Below, one piece after another: positions 26,101-36,009 of a stretch of 64,000 bases of DNA. The notes under the pieces were generated by a model. It was not told the DNA's origin and did no database searches. It saw only the letters and a program-made list of their open reading frames with translations. Made by a program: the position numbers and the translations under genes. Position 1 is the stretch's first letter. The number at the start of each line of letters is the position of its first letter. The DNA comes from Thiohalocapsa halophila (GTDB taxonomy: Bacteria; Pseudomonadota; Gammaproteobacteria; Chromatiales; Chromatiaceae): contig NZ_NRRV01000022.1 in the NCBI RefSeq assembly GCF_016583825.1, forward strand, positions 21,169-85,168, written 5' to 3'.

Positions 26101-27483
26101 CTAAGAATACACGGCATCCGGCAGCCAGGTGGCGAGCCCCGGAAACAGCGCCAGCGCCGCGAGCATCAGCAGCTGCAGCACGATGAAGGGCAGCACGCCG
26201 CGGTAGATCTGGGGCGTGGTGACCTCCGGCGGCGCCACACCGCGCAGGTAGAACAACGAGAAGCCGAAGGGCGGCGTCAGGAAGGAGGTCTGCAGATTGA
26301 TGGCGATCATCACGCCCAGCCAGACCGGGTCCAGCCCCATGGCCAGCAGCACCGGGCCGACGATGGGCACGACGACGAAGGTGATCTCGATAAAGTCCAG
26401 GATGAACCCGAGCAGGAACATCACCAGCATCACCAGCGCCACGGCGCCGACCACCCCGCCCGGCAGATTGGTCAGGAAGTCCGTCACCGCCTCGTCGCCG
26501 CCGAAGCCGCGGAACACCAGCGAGAAGACGGCCGCGCCGATGAAGATCAAAAACACCATGCTGGTGACCACCGTGGTCTGGCGGACCACCGCGGTGAGCG
26601 TGCGCAGATTCAGCTGGCGCTGGAAGGCGGCCAGCAGCAGGGCACCGACGGCACCCACCGACGCCGCCTCCGTGGGCGTGGCAATGCCGTAGAGGATGGA
26701 GCCGAGCACCGCCACGATGAGCCCGAAGGGCGGCAGCAGCACGCGCACCACCCGCAGCCAGAAGCGCCAGTCGTGCTCCGGGCGCTCCGCGGCGGGAATG
26801 GCCGGCACCGCGGCGGGCCGGAAGATGGCCACGCCCACCATGTAGCCGATGTAGGCCCCCACCAGCAGCAGCCCCGGAATGAGCGCGCCGATGAAGAGAT
26901 CCCCCACCGACACGGTGTCCGGCGAGAAGATGCCCATGTCCAGCTGCGCCTGCTGGTAGGCCGCCGAGAGCACATCCCCCAGCAGCACCAGCACGATGGA
27001 CGGCGGGATGATCTGCCCCAGGGTGCCGGAGGCGCAGATGGTGCCGGCGGCGACGCTCGGGTCATAGTTGCGCCGCAGCATGGTGGGCAGGGATAAAAGC
27101 CCCATGGTCACCACGGTGGCGCCGACGATGCCGGTGCTCGCCGCCAGCAGCATGCCTACCACGGTCACGGAGATACCGAGCCCCCCGCGCATGGGCCCGA
27201 ACAGCAGCGCCATGGTATCCAGCAGATTCTCCGCCACCCGGGAGCGCTCCAGCATCACGCCCATGAAGACGAACAGCGGCACGGCGATGAGCGTCTGGTT
27301 GGTCATGACGCCGTAGATCCGGTTCGGCAGCGCCTCGATGAAGGCGTGGTCGAACAGGCCAAACCACTCGCCGATGAAGGCGAACACCAGCGCCGTGCCG
27401 CCCAGCGACAGCGCCACCGGATAGCCCAGCAGCAGCACGGCGCCGACGGCCAGGAAGAGCAGCAGCGGCATCAGCTCAGCCAT
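26101..27483 (-). CDS. dctM: TRAP transporter large membrane subunit DctM
   Basis: A 460-aa protein with about 12 hydrophobic segments and the DctM hallmarks NQTLIAVPLFVFMG, GSILYGIATPTEAA and TPPFGFSLFYLRG. It is the transport subunit of a sodium-driven tripartite uptake system for organic acids. ATG at 27483 overlaps the end of dctQ by 8 bases. The gene for the periplasmic binding protein (DctP) is not adjacent, so it lies elsewhere or has been lost. The ligand cannot be predicted. Confidence 0.9.
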   Translation of the reverse strand: MAELMPLLLFLAVGAVLLLGYPVALSLGGTALVFAFIGEWFGLFDHAFIEALPNRIYGVMTNQTLIAVPLFVFMGVMLERSRVAENLLDTMALLFGPMRGGLGISVTVVGMLLAASTGIVGATVVTMGLLSLPTMLRRNYDPSVAAGTICASGTLGQIIPPSIVLVLLGDVLSAAYQQAQLDMGIFSPDTVSVGDLFIGALIPGLLLVGAYIGYMVGVAIFRPAAVPAIPAAERPEHDWRFWLRVVRVLLPPFGLIVAVLGSILYGIATPTEAASVGAVGALLLAAFQRQLNLRTLTAVVRQTTVVTSMVFLIFIGAAVFSLVFRGFGGDEAVTDFLTNLPGGVVGAVALVMLVMFLLGFILDFIEITFVVVPIVGPVLLAMGLDPVWLGVMIAINLQTSFLTPPFGFSLFYLRGVAPPEVTTPQIYRGVLPFIVLQLLMLAALALFPGLATWLPDAVYS

Positions 27484-28132
27484 CGGGCGGCACTCCCCCG
27501 ACGGATTCGCCCTGCGCCGATCCCTTGCCTGCGGCGGCGGCCCCCTGACCGATGGCCGCCCGACTCGGCGCCGCCGGCGGGGCAGCCGCGTCCACGCCGG
27601 CCAGGAAGAGTCCGCTGCGCAGCACCCAGACAACGCCCTGGAGCAGCAACAGCACGGGCATTACCACCAGCAGGGTCTTCAGCCAGTAGACATAGGGCAG
27701 GCCGCCCGCCTCCCGCGAGCCCTCGCTCACGGCCCAGGACTCGCGCACATAGTCCCAGGAGGCCGTCAGGATGAAGAGACAGACCGGGATCAGCAGAAAC
27801 AGGGTGCCCAGCAGGTCCACCCAGGCGCGACCGCGGGGCGAAAAGCGCTGATAGAAGATGTCCACCCGCACATGGCCGTTTTGCTGGAGCGTGAAGGCGG
27901 CCCCCAGCATGAACAGCATGGCGTGCATGTAGGTGACGGACTCCTGAAGCGCAATGGAGCCTTCATCGAAGCCGTAGCGCAGCACCACCACCAGGAAGGT
28001 CACCAGCACCATGGCCAGCGCCAGCCAGGCGATGACGCGGCCGACCCAGTGGTTGACCAGGTCAAGCCAGCCGGCGAGCCGCAGCAGCCGCGCCTTCAGT
28101 CCCGCTTGCGCCAATGGCCCGTCTTCCGCCAT
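27476..28132 (-). CDS. dctQ: TRAP transporter small membrane subunit DctQ
   Basis: A 218-aa protein with four membrane segments and the DctQ pattern: WLALAMVLVTFLVVVLRYGF, then ALQESVTYMHAMLFMLGAAF, then NGHVRVDIFYQRFSPRGRAW. It partners DctM, with which it overlaps by 8 bases. The last 40 residues are alanine-rich and extend beyond the usual family length of about 170-180 aa. Confidence 0.85.
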   Translation of the reverse strand: MAEDGPLAQAGLKARLLRLAGWLDLVNHWVGRVIAWLALAMVLVTFLVVVLRYGFDEGSIALQESVTYMHAMLFMLGAAFTLQQNGHVRVDIFYQRFSPRGRAWVDLLGTLFLLIPVCLFILTASWDYVRESWAVSEGSREAGGLPYVYWLKTLLVVMPVLLLLQGVVWVLRSGLFLAGVDAAAPPAAPSRAAIGQGAAAAGKGSAQGESVGGVPPDG

Positions 28133-28202
28133 GCGCTGCGATCACCCCCTGCTGCCGACGGCCCCCGGCCGGAGACCCGGGCGGCCACTGCGGCACCCGT
28201 CG

Positions 28203-28595
28203 TCACCAGCTGAACAACAGCCATTGCGGCAGCGCGAGGTTCGGCTCGCGGCTGTCCTGGACATCCAGGGTGCCGTCGCCGTCGGTGTCCATCAGGTAAT
28301 AAGGCGGGCCGGCGATGGGCTCGACCTTGACCATGTACACCTGGCCCTTCACCCGGTACTCGTAGATGACCTCTTCATCGGTCTCGATGATGGTCACCTC
28401 CGGCTCCACCCGCTCGCCCTGTGTCGGCGGGACAGGCACCGCCGGCGCGGACAGGAAGGGGCTCTCCTCCTCTGGCTGGGCGGGCGACTGGGCGGGCGGC
28501 TGGGCGGCGGCCGTGGCGCAAAGGCCGAGCCCGATGCAGCCGCCGAGCAGCAGCGGCAGGACAATGGCAGGCGGCGGGAAGCGGAAGGCTTGCAT
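28203..28595 (-). CDS. DUF2782 protein, secreted
   Basis: A 130-aa protein with an N-terminal export signal (LPLLLGGCIGLGLCATAAAQ) and a proline-rich spacer. The DUF2782 domain follows: EVTIIETDEEVIYEYRVKGQ, YMVKVEPIAGPPYYLMD and a C-terminal PQWLLFSW. The DTDGDGTLDVQD stretch looks like a calcium-binding loop. The family is a gammaproteobacterial envelope protein of unknown role. It lies 70 bases beyond the start of dctQ on the same strand. Confidence 0.75.
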   Translation of the reverse strand: MQAFRFPPPAIVLPLLLGGCIGLGLCATAAAQPPAQSPAQPEEESPFLSAPAVPVPPTQGERVEPEVTIIETDEEVIYEYRVKGQVYMVKVEPIAGPPYYLMDTDGDGTLDVQDSREPNLALPQWLLFSW

Positions 28596-28831
28596 GGCGG
28601 TCCGGATGCAGCGTGCGAGTCGCCGTAGTGTATTACGGATGGGCGCCGGACGGGATGGGGGGTCGCAGTGCCAGTGACCCGCCGGGCGGCAGTCCCAGCG
28701 GCCTGCGGGCGCCTCGGCGTAGGTCGGGTCGACTTCAGGAGGCCCGACAATCGGGCGGCGACCGCCAGCGCAGCGCCGGGCTTCGTGCCTCAGCCTGACC
28801 AGATGGATGAAGCTCGGTCCGGTGAAGGGCC

Positions 28832-29605
28832 TCAATAAAACCGCGGCGTATAGACCCAGCAGCCGCCGTCCGCCCGCTCGATGCGCCGGGTGCGGGACGA
28901 GCCGACGATGACCAGGGTGCGCATGTCCACCTGCTCGGGCTGCAGCTCGGCCAGGGTGGTCACGGTGAGCTGCTCGCGCGGGCGGCCCACATCCCGGCCG
29001 AGCACAACGATCGTCGCCGCCGCCCGCTGCGCGCGGATCACCGCCAGCGCCCGTGCGAACTGGTCCGGCCGGGCCTTGGAGCGCGGGTTGTACAGGGCCA
29101 GCACCAGGTCCGCCTCGCACACCAGGGCGAGGCGGCGCTCGATCTCGGCCCAGGGCTTCAGGTTGTCGGACAGGGACAGGGCGCAGAAGTCGTGCCCCAG
29201 CGGCGCACCGGCCAGGGCCGCCGCGCCCTGGGCGGCGGAGACGCCGGGCAGGATGCGCAGCTGCACCCCATGCCAGGCGGGGTCGTCGGCCTGATCCAGC
29301 ACCTCCAGCACCGCGGCGGCCATGGCGAAGACGCCGGGGTCGCCGGAGGAGACCATCGCCACCCGGGCGCCGGCGGCGGCCAGCGCGAAGGCGTGGCGGG
29401 CGCGGTCCAGCTCCTCGCGGTTGTCCGAGGCATGCACCCGCTGATGCGCGGCGAAGGGGCCGGCGAGGTCCAGGTAGGTCTGGTAGCCGAGGACATCGGT
29501 GGCGGCGGCCAGCACCGCGCTCACGGCCGGGGTGCGCTGGGCAGCGCTGCCGGGCCCGAGACCGACGACGGCGAGGCTGCCGACGTCCGGGTCTGTCTCG
29601 CTCAC
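28832..29605 (-). CDS. cobJ: Precorrin-3B C17-methyltransferase
   Basis: A 257-aa SAM-dependent enzyme of the corrin ring-contraction step. Seen: the N-terminal [11 protein letters not shown] glycine-rich loop, [20 protein letters not shown] and a C-terminal [15 protein letters not shown] at 29605 overlaps the cobI stop (GTGA), so the two are translationally coupled. Order on the minus strand is cobH-cobI-cobJ. A dispersed GTAGGTCGGG-type repeat lies downstream at about 28724-28757. Confidence 0.9.
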   Translation of the reverse strand: MSETDPDVGSLAVVGLGPGSAAQRTPAVSAVLAAATDVLGYQTYLDLAGPFAAHQRVHASDNREELDRARHAFALAAAGARVAMVSSGDPGVFAMAAAVLEVLDQADDPAWHGVQLRILPGVSAAQGAAALAGAPLGHDFCALSLSDNLKPWAEIERRLALVCEADLVLALYNPRSKARPDQFARALAVIRAQRAAATIVVLGRDVGRPREQLTVTTLAELQPEQVDMRTLVIVGSSRTRRIERADGGCWVYTPRFY

Positions 29606-30423
29606 GCGCCCTGCCACTGCTCGCCCGGCAGCAGCAGCATGGAGAAGTAGGGCACCGACGCCGGGTCGATCTCCGCCAGTGGCACGATGCGCTCGCCGTG
29701 CATGGTGGCGCGCTCCACGTAGAGCGCCCGGTGGGCGAGTCCCAGGCGCGTCAGCACCCGGCGGACCTTCTCGAAATTGCTGCCGAGCTTCATGATGGCG
29801 GCGGCGTCGGCGTCCGCGAGCCGGCGCTCCAGCTCCGCCTCCGGCAGGGTGCCGGCGAGCACCAGCATGCTCTGGTCGCGGTACACCAGCGGCGTGCCCA
29901 CCGCCGCGGCGCTGGCCACCACCGAGCACACCCCCGGCACCACCTCCGCCCGGAATCGCCCGGCGAGGCGGTCGTGCAGGTACATGAAGGAGCCGTAGAA
30001 GAAGGGATCGCCCTCGCACAGCGCCGCCACGTCGCGGCCGGCAGCCAGGTGGCCGGCCACCAGGTCCGCGGCGCGGTCGTAGAAGCGGCGCATGGTGCCC
30101 TCGTAGTCGAACGGCGGCGCCGGGATGCGTCCCGTCACCGGGTACACCAGCGGCAGCAGGATCTGATCCGCCCGCAGGTGCTCCTCCACCGTGGTGTAGG
30201 CGTTGCCCCGCTTCCTGGGGCCGGCGTAGTAGGCCACCACCGGGGCCGCGCGCAGCAGCCGCAGGGCCTTCAGCGTCAGCAGCTCCGGGTCGCCGGGGCC
30301 GACGCCGATGCCGAAGAGCCGGCCGAGGGCCTGCTCGGGCGTGCCGCCCCGGGCGCCGTCCGCGGCGGGTGCGCCGGACTGGCGGTGGCTCGGACCGTCG
30401 GGGCGGGCGTCGAAGGGGCTCAT
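29602..30423 (-). CDS. cobI: Precorrin-2 C20-methyltransferase
   Basis: A 273-aa protein. [20 protein letters not shown] is the start of the methyltransferase fold, followed by [39 protein letters not shown] and [15 protein letters not shown]. It converts precorrin-2 to precorrin-3A in cobalamin synthesis. About 40 extra low-complexity residues precede the domain. ATG at 30423 overlaps the end of cobH by 4 bases. Confidence 0.9.
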   Translation of the reverse strand: MSPFDARPDGPSHRQSGAPAADGARGGTPEQALGRLFGIGVGPGDPELLTLKALRLLRAAPVVAYYAGPRKRGNAYTTVEEHLRADQILLPLVYPVTGRIPAPPFDYEGTMRRFYDRAADLVAGHLAAGRDVAALCEGDPFFYGSFMYLHDRLAGRFRAEVVPGVCSVVASAAAVGTPLVYRDQSMLVLAGTLPEAELERRLADADAAAIMKLGSNFEKVRRVLTRLGLAHRALYVERATMHGERIVPLAEIDPASVPYFSMLLLPGEQWQGA

Positions 30424-31067
30424 GCGGCGTGCGGCCCCGCGGCTGCCGGCTCCCGGCCGAGGGCGTTGACGGCGGCGGCGGCCATGGCGCTGCCGCCGCG
30501 GCGACCGCGCAGCGTCACATAGGGCACGCCGCGGCTGTCTGCGGCCAGCGCCTCTTTGGACTCGGCGGCGCCGACGAAGCCCACCGGAAAGCCCAGGATC
30601 AGCGCCGGCCGCGGCGCGGCGTCGTCCAGCATCTCCAGCAGCCGGAACAGGGCCGTCGGCGCATTGCCGACGACCAGCACGGCGCCGGCGAGCTGCGCCC
30701 GCCACAGCTCCATGGCCGCCGCGGTGCGGGTGTTGCCGAGGGCGCGGGCCAGCGCCGGCACCTGGGGGTCATCCAGGGTGCAGACCACCGGATTATCCGC
30801 CGGCAGCCGGCGGCGGGTGATGCCCTCCGCCGACATGCGCCCGTCGCAGAGGATGGCGGCGCCGGCGGCCAGCGCGTCACGGCCGGCGCTGCCGGCATCC
30901 GGCGAGAACAGCAGGTCGTCGATGACGTCCGGCATGCCGCAGGCATGGGCCACGCGCACCGCCAGCGCTTCCAGGTCCGGCGGGATACGGTCCAGGTCCG
31001 CCTCGGCGCGGATGATGGCGAAGGATTCGCGGTAGATGGCGTCGGCGTCGCGGTTGTATGGCAGCAT
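30420..31067 (-). CDS. cobH: Precorrin-8X methylmutase
   Basis: A 215-aa enzyme that moves the C11 methyl to C12, giving hydrogenobyrinate. Seen: [15 protein letters not shown] at the N-terminus, [25 protein letters not shown] and [18 protein letters not shown] with the conserved glycines. ATG at 31067 ([10 protein letters not shown]) begins the domain; the longer frame to 31214 runs into the divergent promoter region. First gene of the cobHIJ operon. Confidence 0.9.
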   Translation of the reverse strand: MLPYNRDADAIYRESFAIIRAEADLDRIPPDLEALAVRVAHACGMPDVIDDLLFSPDAGSAGRDALAAGAAILCDGRMSAEGITRRRLPADNPVVCTLDDPQVPALARALGNTRTAAAMELWRAQLAGAVLVVGNAPTALFRLLEMLDDAAPRPALILGFPVGFVGAAESKEALAADSRGVPYVTLRGRRGGSAMAAAAVNALGREPAAAGPHAA

Positions 31068-31222
31068 CGGCGATGGGCTTCGACGGCGGCGCGGGTCGGC
31101 GGCTCGGGCTCGAGTAGGGGCTGGCACTCGGGCCCGAGCGCGTCGGTCTGCGCGGAAACGTTTAACTGTACCGGCTGGTGGCGGACTCCACCAGTGGGGC
31201 ACACCGGAGAACAAAGGGATTC

Positions 31223-32530
31223 ATGTCAACGAATGCGCAATCTGCCCCAACGGCGGGCGGCGGCCCCTGGCTCAGCATCGTCGGTATCGGCGAGGACGGG
31301 CCGGCCGGCCTCGGCAAGACAGCCCTGGGCGCTATCGCCGCGGCCGAATGGGTCTTCGGTGCGCGGCGCCATCTGGAGCTGCTGCCGACGCACCTGGACG
31401 GCCAGGGCGCGCAGCAGCGCCGCGAGCCCTGGCCCCAACCCTTCGACCTCGCCTTCGAGCGTGTGTTCTCCCTGCGGGGATCGGCGGTGTGCGTGCTCGC
31501 CAGCGGCGACCCCATGTGGTTCGGGGCGGGCGCCAAGCTCGCCGCGAGGCTCGCGCCCGGCGAGTACCGGGTGCTGCCGGCGCTGTCCTCGACGCAGCTG
31601 GCGGCGGCCCGGCTCGGCTGGCCCCTGCAGGATGCGACGGTACTGCGGCCGGTGTCCGCAGACCCGCCGCTGGCCCCAGAGCTGGCCCTGACCCGGGTGC
31701 GCCTGCACCTGGCCGACGGGGCCCGGCTGCTGATCCTCTCCGCCGACGCGCGCACACCCGGACTGCTGGCCGAGCTGCTGCGCGGCGACGGCTGGGGGGC
31801 GAGCGTCCTGACGGTGTTCGAGCGCCTGGGCGGCCCGGCGGAGCGGCGGCGCGAGGCCGCGGCGGACCACTGGGCCGAGTCGGATATCGATCCCTTAAAC
31901 CTCATCGCCGTGGTGTGCCGGGCGCCCGCCGGCTGGAGACCCCGACCGCGCCGGACCGCCCTGCCCGACGACGCCTTCAGCCACGACGGCCAGCTCACCA
32001 AGCGCGATGTGCGGGCCCTGACCCTGAGCCGGCTGGCGCCAGGCCCGGGCGAGCTGCTGTGGGACGTGGGCGCGGGCTGCGGCAGCATCGGCATCGAGTG
32101 GATGCGCTCGGAAGACGGCTGCCGCGCCCTCGCCATCGAGCCCGATGCCGGGCGCCGCGGCATGATCGCGCACAACGCCGCGGCGCTCGGCGTGCCGGAG
32201 CTGGTGGTGGTGGCGGGTCGGGCGCCGGACGCCTTGGCGGACCTGCCGGCGCCGGATGCCGTGTTCATCGGCGGCGGGCTCACCGCCGCCGGGATCGCCG
32301 AGCGCTGCTGGGCGGCGCTGCGCCCGGGCGGGCGGCTGGTGGCCAATGCCGTGACGCTTCAGAGCGAGGCGGCCCTGGCGGCGCTGCGGGCGGAGATCGG
32401 CGGCGCGCTGACTCGCGTGCAGGCGGCAGACGCCGCCCCGCTCGGGCGCTTCGACGGCTGGCGCCCGGCCATGCCCATCACCATCCTGGCGGCGACCAAG
32501 CCGGGGGACGAGAGCCTCGTCGAGACCTAG
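31223..32530 (+). CDS. cobL: Precorrin-6Y C5,15-methyltransferase (decarboxylating), CbiE-CbiT fusion
   Basis: A 435-aa two-domain enzyme. The N-terminal CbiE part opens with WLSIVGIGEDGPAGLGKTAL and carries CVLASGDPMWFGAG. The C-terminal CbiT part carries LTKRDVRALTLSRL and LLWDVGAGCGSIGIEWMR (SAM site). It methylates C5 and C15 and removes the acetate carboxyl at C12. It diverges from cobH across 155 bases (31068-31222) that should hold both promoters; I see no cobalamin riboswitch core there. cobG, cobK and cobM are not in the window. Confidence 0.9.
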   Translation: MSTNAQSAPTAGGGPWLSIVGIGEDGPAGLGKTALGAIAAAEWVFGARRHLELLPTHLDGQGAQQRREPWPQPFDLAFERVFSLRGSAVCVLASGDPMWFGAGAKLAARLAPGEYRVLPALSSTQLAAARLGWPLQDATVLRPVSADPPLAPELALTRVRLHLADGARLLILSADARTPGLLAELLRGDGWGASVLTVFERLGGPAERRREAAADHWAESDIDPLNLIAVVCRAPAGWRPRPRRTALPDDAFSHDGQLTKRDVRALTLSRLAPGPGELLWDVGAGCGSIGIEWMRSEDGCRALAIEPDAGRRGMIAHNAAALGVPELVVVAGRAPDALADLPAPDAVFIGGGLTAAGIAERCWAALRPGGRLVANAVTLQSEAALAALRAEIGGALTRVQAADAAPLGRFDGWRPAMPITILAATKPGDESLVET

Positions 32531-32532
32531 CG

Positions 32533-32576
32533 CTAGGTGTCGGGCTTCGCTGTCGCTCAGCGCCGACCTACGGCCA
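32533..32576. repeat. Dispersed imperfect palindromic repeat
   Basis: TAGGTGTCGGGC and GCGCCGACCTA face each other around a central segment. The 14-mer CTTCGCTGTCGCTC at 32545-32558 recurs exactly at 36957-36970, in a similar palindromic setting. It lies just after cobL and could act as its terminator hairpin. Confidence 0.45.
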
Positions 32577-32668
32577 GAGCCAGATCAACCACAGGCCGGC
32601 CTCTGTGCTGGCATTGCGTCGTTGGGCGGGCCTTTTTTCATCCGCGTTGGCGTTTGCACGGTGCCGGG

Positions 32669-33997
32669 TCATTGCGCCCCCTGCGGGAACTCCCAGACGA
32701 TGGGTCCGCGTCGGGTCAGGTCGCGGCCGGGCTCGCCCGGCGCCTTGTCATAGCGCAGCAGTTGCATGACGTCGGCGCTGACCCTGGGGTTGGTGGTGAA
32801 GTAGGAGTGGCCGAAGGCGTCCGTGCGCTTGCCCTCGTAGACGATGACGTCGACGTCGCCGAGCTTGTCCAGGTAGCGCTGGGAGTCCTCGGGCACGTCC
32901 TCGGGGCGCAGGTTGCCGACCCGGCTCTCGCTGCGGAACAGGATGCGCGAGACGAGCAGGGCGCGGTCCTGCGGCGAGGAATAGATGGTAAAGCGCCCGC
33001 GCATCGGGTCCGGCAGCCGCCCGCTGGGCCAAACGCTGAACACGTCCGGGTCGGACGCAAAGGCAGTGACCGTTTGGGTGGCCACCTCCACGTCGATGTC
33101 CGGCGAAAAGAGCACCAGGTTGTCCACCTTCAACACATCCGCCGGCTCCTTGCCGGCGGAGACCACCTCGCTGAACAACTCCCGCAGGGCGCCCAGCAAC
33201 AACGCCGTGCCGCGGCTGTGGGCCAGCAACTGCAGGCGCTCGACGCCGGGGGTGGTGGCCAGGGTGCGGATGGCCTTCTTCAGGTGGTTCCGGGCGTAGT
33301 CGGCGGACTCGGTGGTGGACGTGTAGGAGATCAGGAAATTGCCGGTGGACGACGCCGGCCAGGTGAAGAAGGCGCACACCGGCTCGCGGCCCAGAAAATG
33401 GCACAGCTCCGCGGCGGTGAAGGCCGAGGTGGCGAAGGTCTCGTTGAAGCCGTGCACATAGAGCATGACCTCCTTGCGCGGCGAGCGCACGAGGCGCGCC
33501 TGGACCTCCTCCTGCAACTGCCGCCGCGCAGCGAGGTGCTGGGCCAGGGTGCCGTCATCCCGGTATCTATTGCCGTCGGGGCCGAGGCGGATGGCGTAGG
33601 GCTCTTCGGGGAAGGCGCCGAGGCGCTGCACCCGACCCAGCGACAGATCCATGTCCCGCGTGCGCTCGGCGAGCCGGCTTTCGCGCTCGAGCACCGGCCA
33701 GGTCACGTCCGGGCCGATCTCCACCCGCGCGGAGCCGAACTCGATGCGCTTGGCCCGGTCCTGGCCATAGGGCAGATCGCTCTGCGGGTCCGTCTGCGGG
33801 GCGCGGTCGGTGAGGTAGAGCAGGTCCACGTCGGTGCTGGCGCTGCGGACATCAGCCGGCAGGGTCACCACCGGCTCACCGTCCGGCGCCTGGTAGACCA
33901 CCGGTGTGGGCATCAGCTGCCGGGGCTTGCTGGCGCAGCCGACGGTCAGCAGGCTGACTACCGTGATGACGATGAGTCGTTGCACTCGGCGTGGCAT
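32669..33997 (-). CDS. Alpha/beta hydrolase lipoprotein (DUF900-like)
   Basis: A 442-aa protein with a lipoprotein signal (IVITVVSLLTVGC, lipid-bearing Cys21). A DUF900-type hydrolase domain follows: VMLYVHGFNETFATSAF (oxyanion loop), PVCAFFTWPASSTG, and the nucleophile elbow LLAHSRGTALLLGAL with Ser. Such proteins sit in the envelope; substrates are unknown. The elbow is AHSRG rather than GHSxG, which is normal for this group. Stand-alone gene, divergent from ampG. Confidence 0.8.
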   Translation of the reverse strand: MPRRVQRLIVITVVSLLTVGCASKPRQLMPTPVVYQAPDGEPVVTLPADVRSASTDVDLLYLTDRAPQTDPQSDLPYGQDRAKRIEFGSARVEIGPDVTWPVLERESRLAERTRDMDLSLGRVQRLGAFPEEPYAIRLGPDGNRYRDDGTLAQHLAARRQLQEEVQARLVRSPRKEVMLYVHGFNETFATSAFTAAELCHFLGREPVCAFFTWPASSTGNFLISYTSTTESADYARNHLKKAIRTLATTPGVERLQLLAHSRGTALLLGALRELFSEVVSAGKEPADVLKVDNLVLFSPDIDVEVATQTVTAFASDPDVFSVWPSGRLPDPMRGRFTIYSSPQDRALLVSRILFRSESRVGNLRPEDVPEDSQRYLDKLGDVDVIVYEGKRTDAFGHSYFTTNPRVSADVMQLLRYDKAPGEPGRDLTRRGPIVWEFPQGAQ

Positions 33998-34346
33998 GGT
34001 CTGTTCCTGGGGTTGATTGCCGGACGACGCGGCGCTTGCGGTGCATAGCCATCTCGCACCGGCGTCGCAAGCCCCGGATTCTACGGCATCCGTGAGGTGC
34101 GGCGGCGCGCAGACTGTGAAGGTGCGCGGGCGGCGGGCCCGATGCCGCCAGCCATAGCGGTCCGGATAGGGATTTGCCGCTGGCTCAGCGGTCGCGGCGC
34201 GATCAATGGGCGGCCATCGCATGTGCCGGCCCTTTCGCGGCCGGCCCCGAACCGGGGCCGGCTTTCGGGTTAGCATGCCGGCCCAGTCGAGCCCAGCCCA
34301 GACCAGACCAGAGCAGCCCCGCTCGCTTAGAGAGAGCCGCAGCCGC

Positions 34347-35945
34347 ATGAGCAAGCCCGCAGAGCCGAATGCCGCCGCCGGCGCCGCTGACGGCGGCAAC
34401 CGCAGGGCGGCGGCTGCCGGGCGCTGGCGCGACGCGCTGACCGCCTTCCGCGACCGCCGCGTGGTGACCATGCTGTTCCTCGGCTTCTCGGCCGGGATTC
34501 CGCTGCTGCTGATCTTCTCGTCCCTGTCGCTGTGGCTGCGGGAGGCCGGCGTGGAGCGCAATGCGGTCACCTTCTTCAGCTGGGCGGCGCTGGGCTACTC
34601 CTTCAAGTTCGTCTGGGCGCCGCTGGTGGACCGGCTGCCGCTGCCCTGGCTCACCCGGCGCTTCGGGCGCCGGCGCGGCTGGCTGCTGCTGGCGCAGCTC
34701 GCCATCGTCACCGCCATCCTGCTGATGGCCTCCATCGATCCGGCACAGGGGCAGGAGGCGCTGGTGCGCATGGCGCTCGCCGCCGTGATGCTCGGCTTCT
34801 CGGCGGCCACCCAGGACATCTGCATCGACGCCTTTCGCATCGAATCCGCGCCGCCGGCGCTCCAGGGCATGCTCTCGGCGTCCTACATCGTCGGCTACCG
34901 CATCGGCATGGTCACCAGCGGCGCCGGGGCGCTGTTTCTGGCCTCGGCCTTTCTGTCCTCACCGGAGCATTACTCCTTCGAGGCCTGGAGCCTGACCTAC
35001 AGCATCATGGCGGGCACCATGCTGGTGGGCATCACCACGACCCTGCTGGTGCCGGAGCCGGTGCGCAGCCGCCAGGTGGACTATCCCTACCCCGCCATCG
35101 CCTATGCCCGGCTGGTGGCGGTATTCCTGTGCGCGGCGGCCGCCTTCGCCGGGACCTTTTTCCTAAGCGGCGGAGCCTTCGCAATGCTCAAGGACGCCGT
35201 CGGCGGCGGCGGCTTCGTGACGCTGCTGGTGGAAGCGGTGCGCCTGGCGCTCGCCATCGGCGTCGCCGGGCTGGTGGGCTGGGGGCTGGTGCAGCTCGGC
35301 GCCGTGGACCGCGCGATGGCCGCCGAGACCTGGGTGGCGCCGGTGCTGGACTTCTTCCGCCGCTACGGGCTGGCCACCGCGCTGCTGCTGCTGGCGCTGG
35401 TGGGGCTGTATCGGATCTCGGACATCGTGCTCGGCGTCATCGCCAATGTCTTCTACCAGGACATCGGCTTCGCCAAGCCGGAGATCGCCAGGGCGGTGAA
35501 CACCTTCGGCGTCCTGGTGAGCATCGTCGGCGGCTTCCTCGGCGGCCTGCTGGCGACGCGCTTTGGCGTCATGCGCATCCTGATGCTCGGCGCCATTTTG
35601 TCCGCCGCCACCAACCTCGCCTTCGTCGGCCTTGCCTATGTCGGGCACAACGTGCCGCTGATGTACGGGACGGTCTTTGCCGACAACCTGGCGGCGGGTC
35701 TGGCCAGCGCCGCCTTCGTCGCCTTCCTCTCCAGCCTCACCAACGTCCAGTTCACGGCCGTCCAGTACGCTATCTTCAGCTCCCTGATGACCCTGCTGCC
35801 CAAGACCCTCGGCGGCTACTCCGGCAGCATCGTCGACGGCATCGGCTACCCCGGCTTCTTCATCTTCACCACCCTCATCGGCATCCCGGTGCTGATCCTG
35901 GTGTGGCTCGCCGGGCGGCGGCTCGCCATCCGCGACGCCGCCTGA
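34347..35945 (+). CDS. ampG: AmpG-family muropeptide permease (MFS)
   Basis: A 532-aa inner-membrane protein with about 14 hydrophobic segments. RVVTMLFLGFSAGIPLLLIF, then SWAALGYSFKFVWAPLVDRL, then GFSAATQDICIDAFRIE are AmpG signatures. AmpG imports anhydromuropeptides for cell-wall recycling. ATG at 34347 follows a GAGAGAG-type site. Neighbours give no further hint: it lies alone between a divergent hydrolase and a convergent PEP-CTERM gene. Confidence 0.85.
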   Translation: MSKPAEPNAAAGAADGGNRRAAAAGRWRDALTAFRDRRVVTMLFLGFSAGIPLLLIFSSLSLWLREAGVERNAVTFFSWAALGYSFKFVWAPLVDRLPLPWLTRRFGRRRGWLLLAQLAIVTAILLMASIDPAQGQEALVRMALAAVMLGFSAATQDICIDAFRIESAPPALQGMLSASYIVGYRIGMVTSGAGALFLASAFLSSPEHYSFEAWSLTYSIMAGTMLVGITTTLLVPEPVRSRQVDYPYPAIAYARLVAVFLCAAAAFAGTFFLSGGAFAMLKDAVGGGGFVTLLVEAVRLALAIGVAGLVGWGLVQLGAVDRAMAAETWVAPVLDFFRRYGLATALLLLALVGLYRISDIVLGVIANVFYQDIGFAKPEIARAVNTFGVLVSIVGGFLGGLLATRFGVMRILMLGAILSAATNLAFVGLAYVGHNVPLMYGTVFADNLAAGLASAAFVAFLSSLTNVQFTAVQYAIFSSLMTLLPKTLGGYSGSIVDGIGYPGFFIFTTLIGIPVLILVWLAGRRLAIRDAA

Positions 35946-36009
35946 CCGGGGCTGCCGCGAGGCGGCTCGATGCGACGGACAGCCGGGGGGAAATTCCGAT
36001 GGCCAGAGC

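Noticed and set aside
31068..31222. Possible cobalamin riboswitch between cobH and cobL
   Set aside because: No B12-box core or matching stems are visible; ACCAGTGGGGCACACC is only superficially similar.
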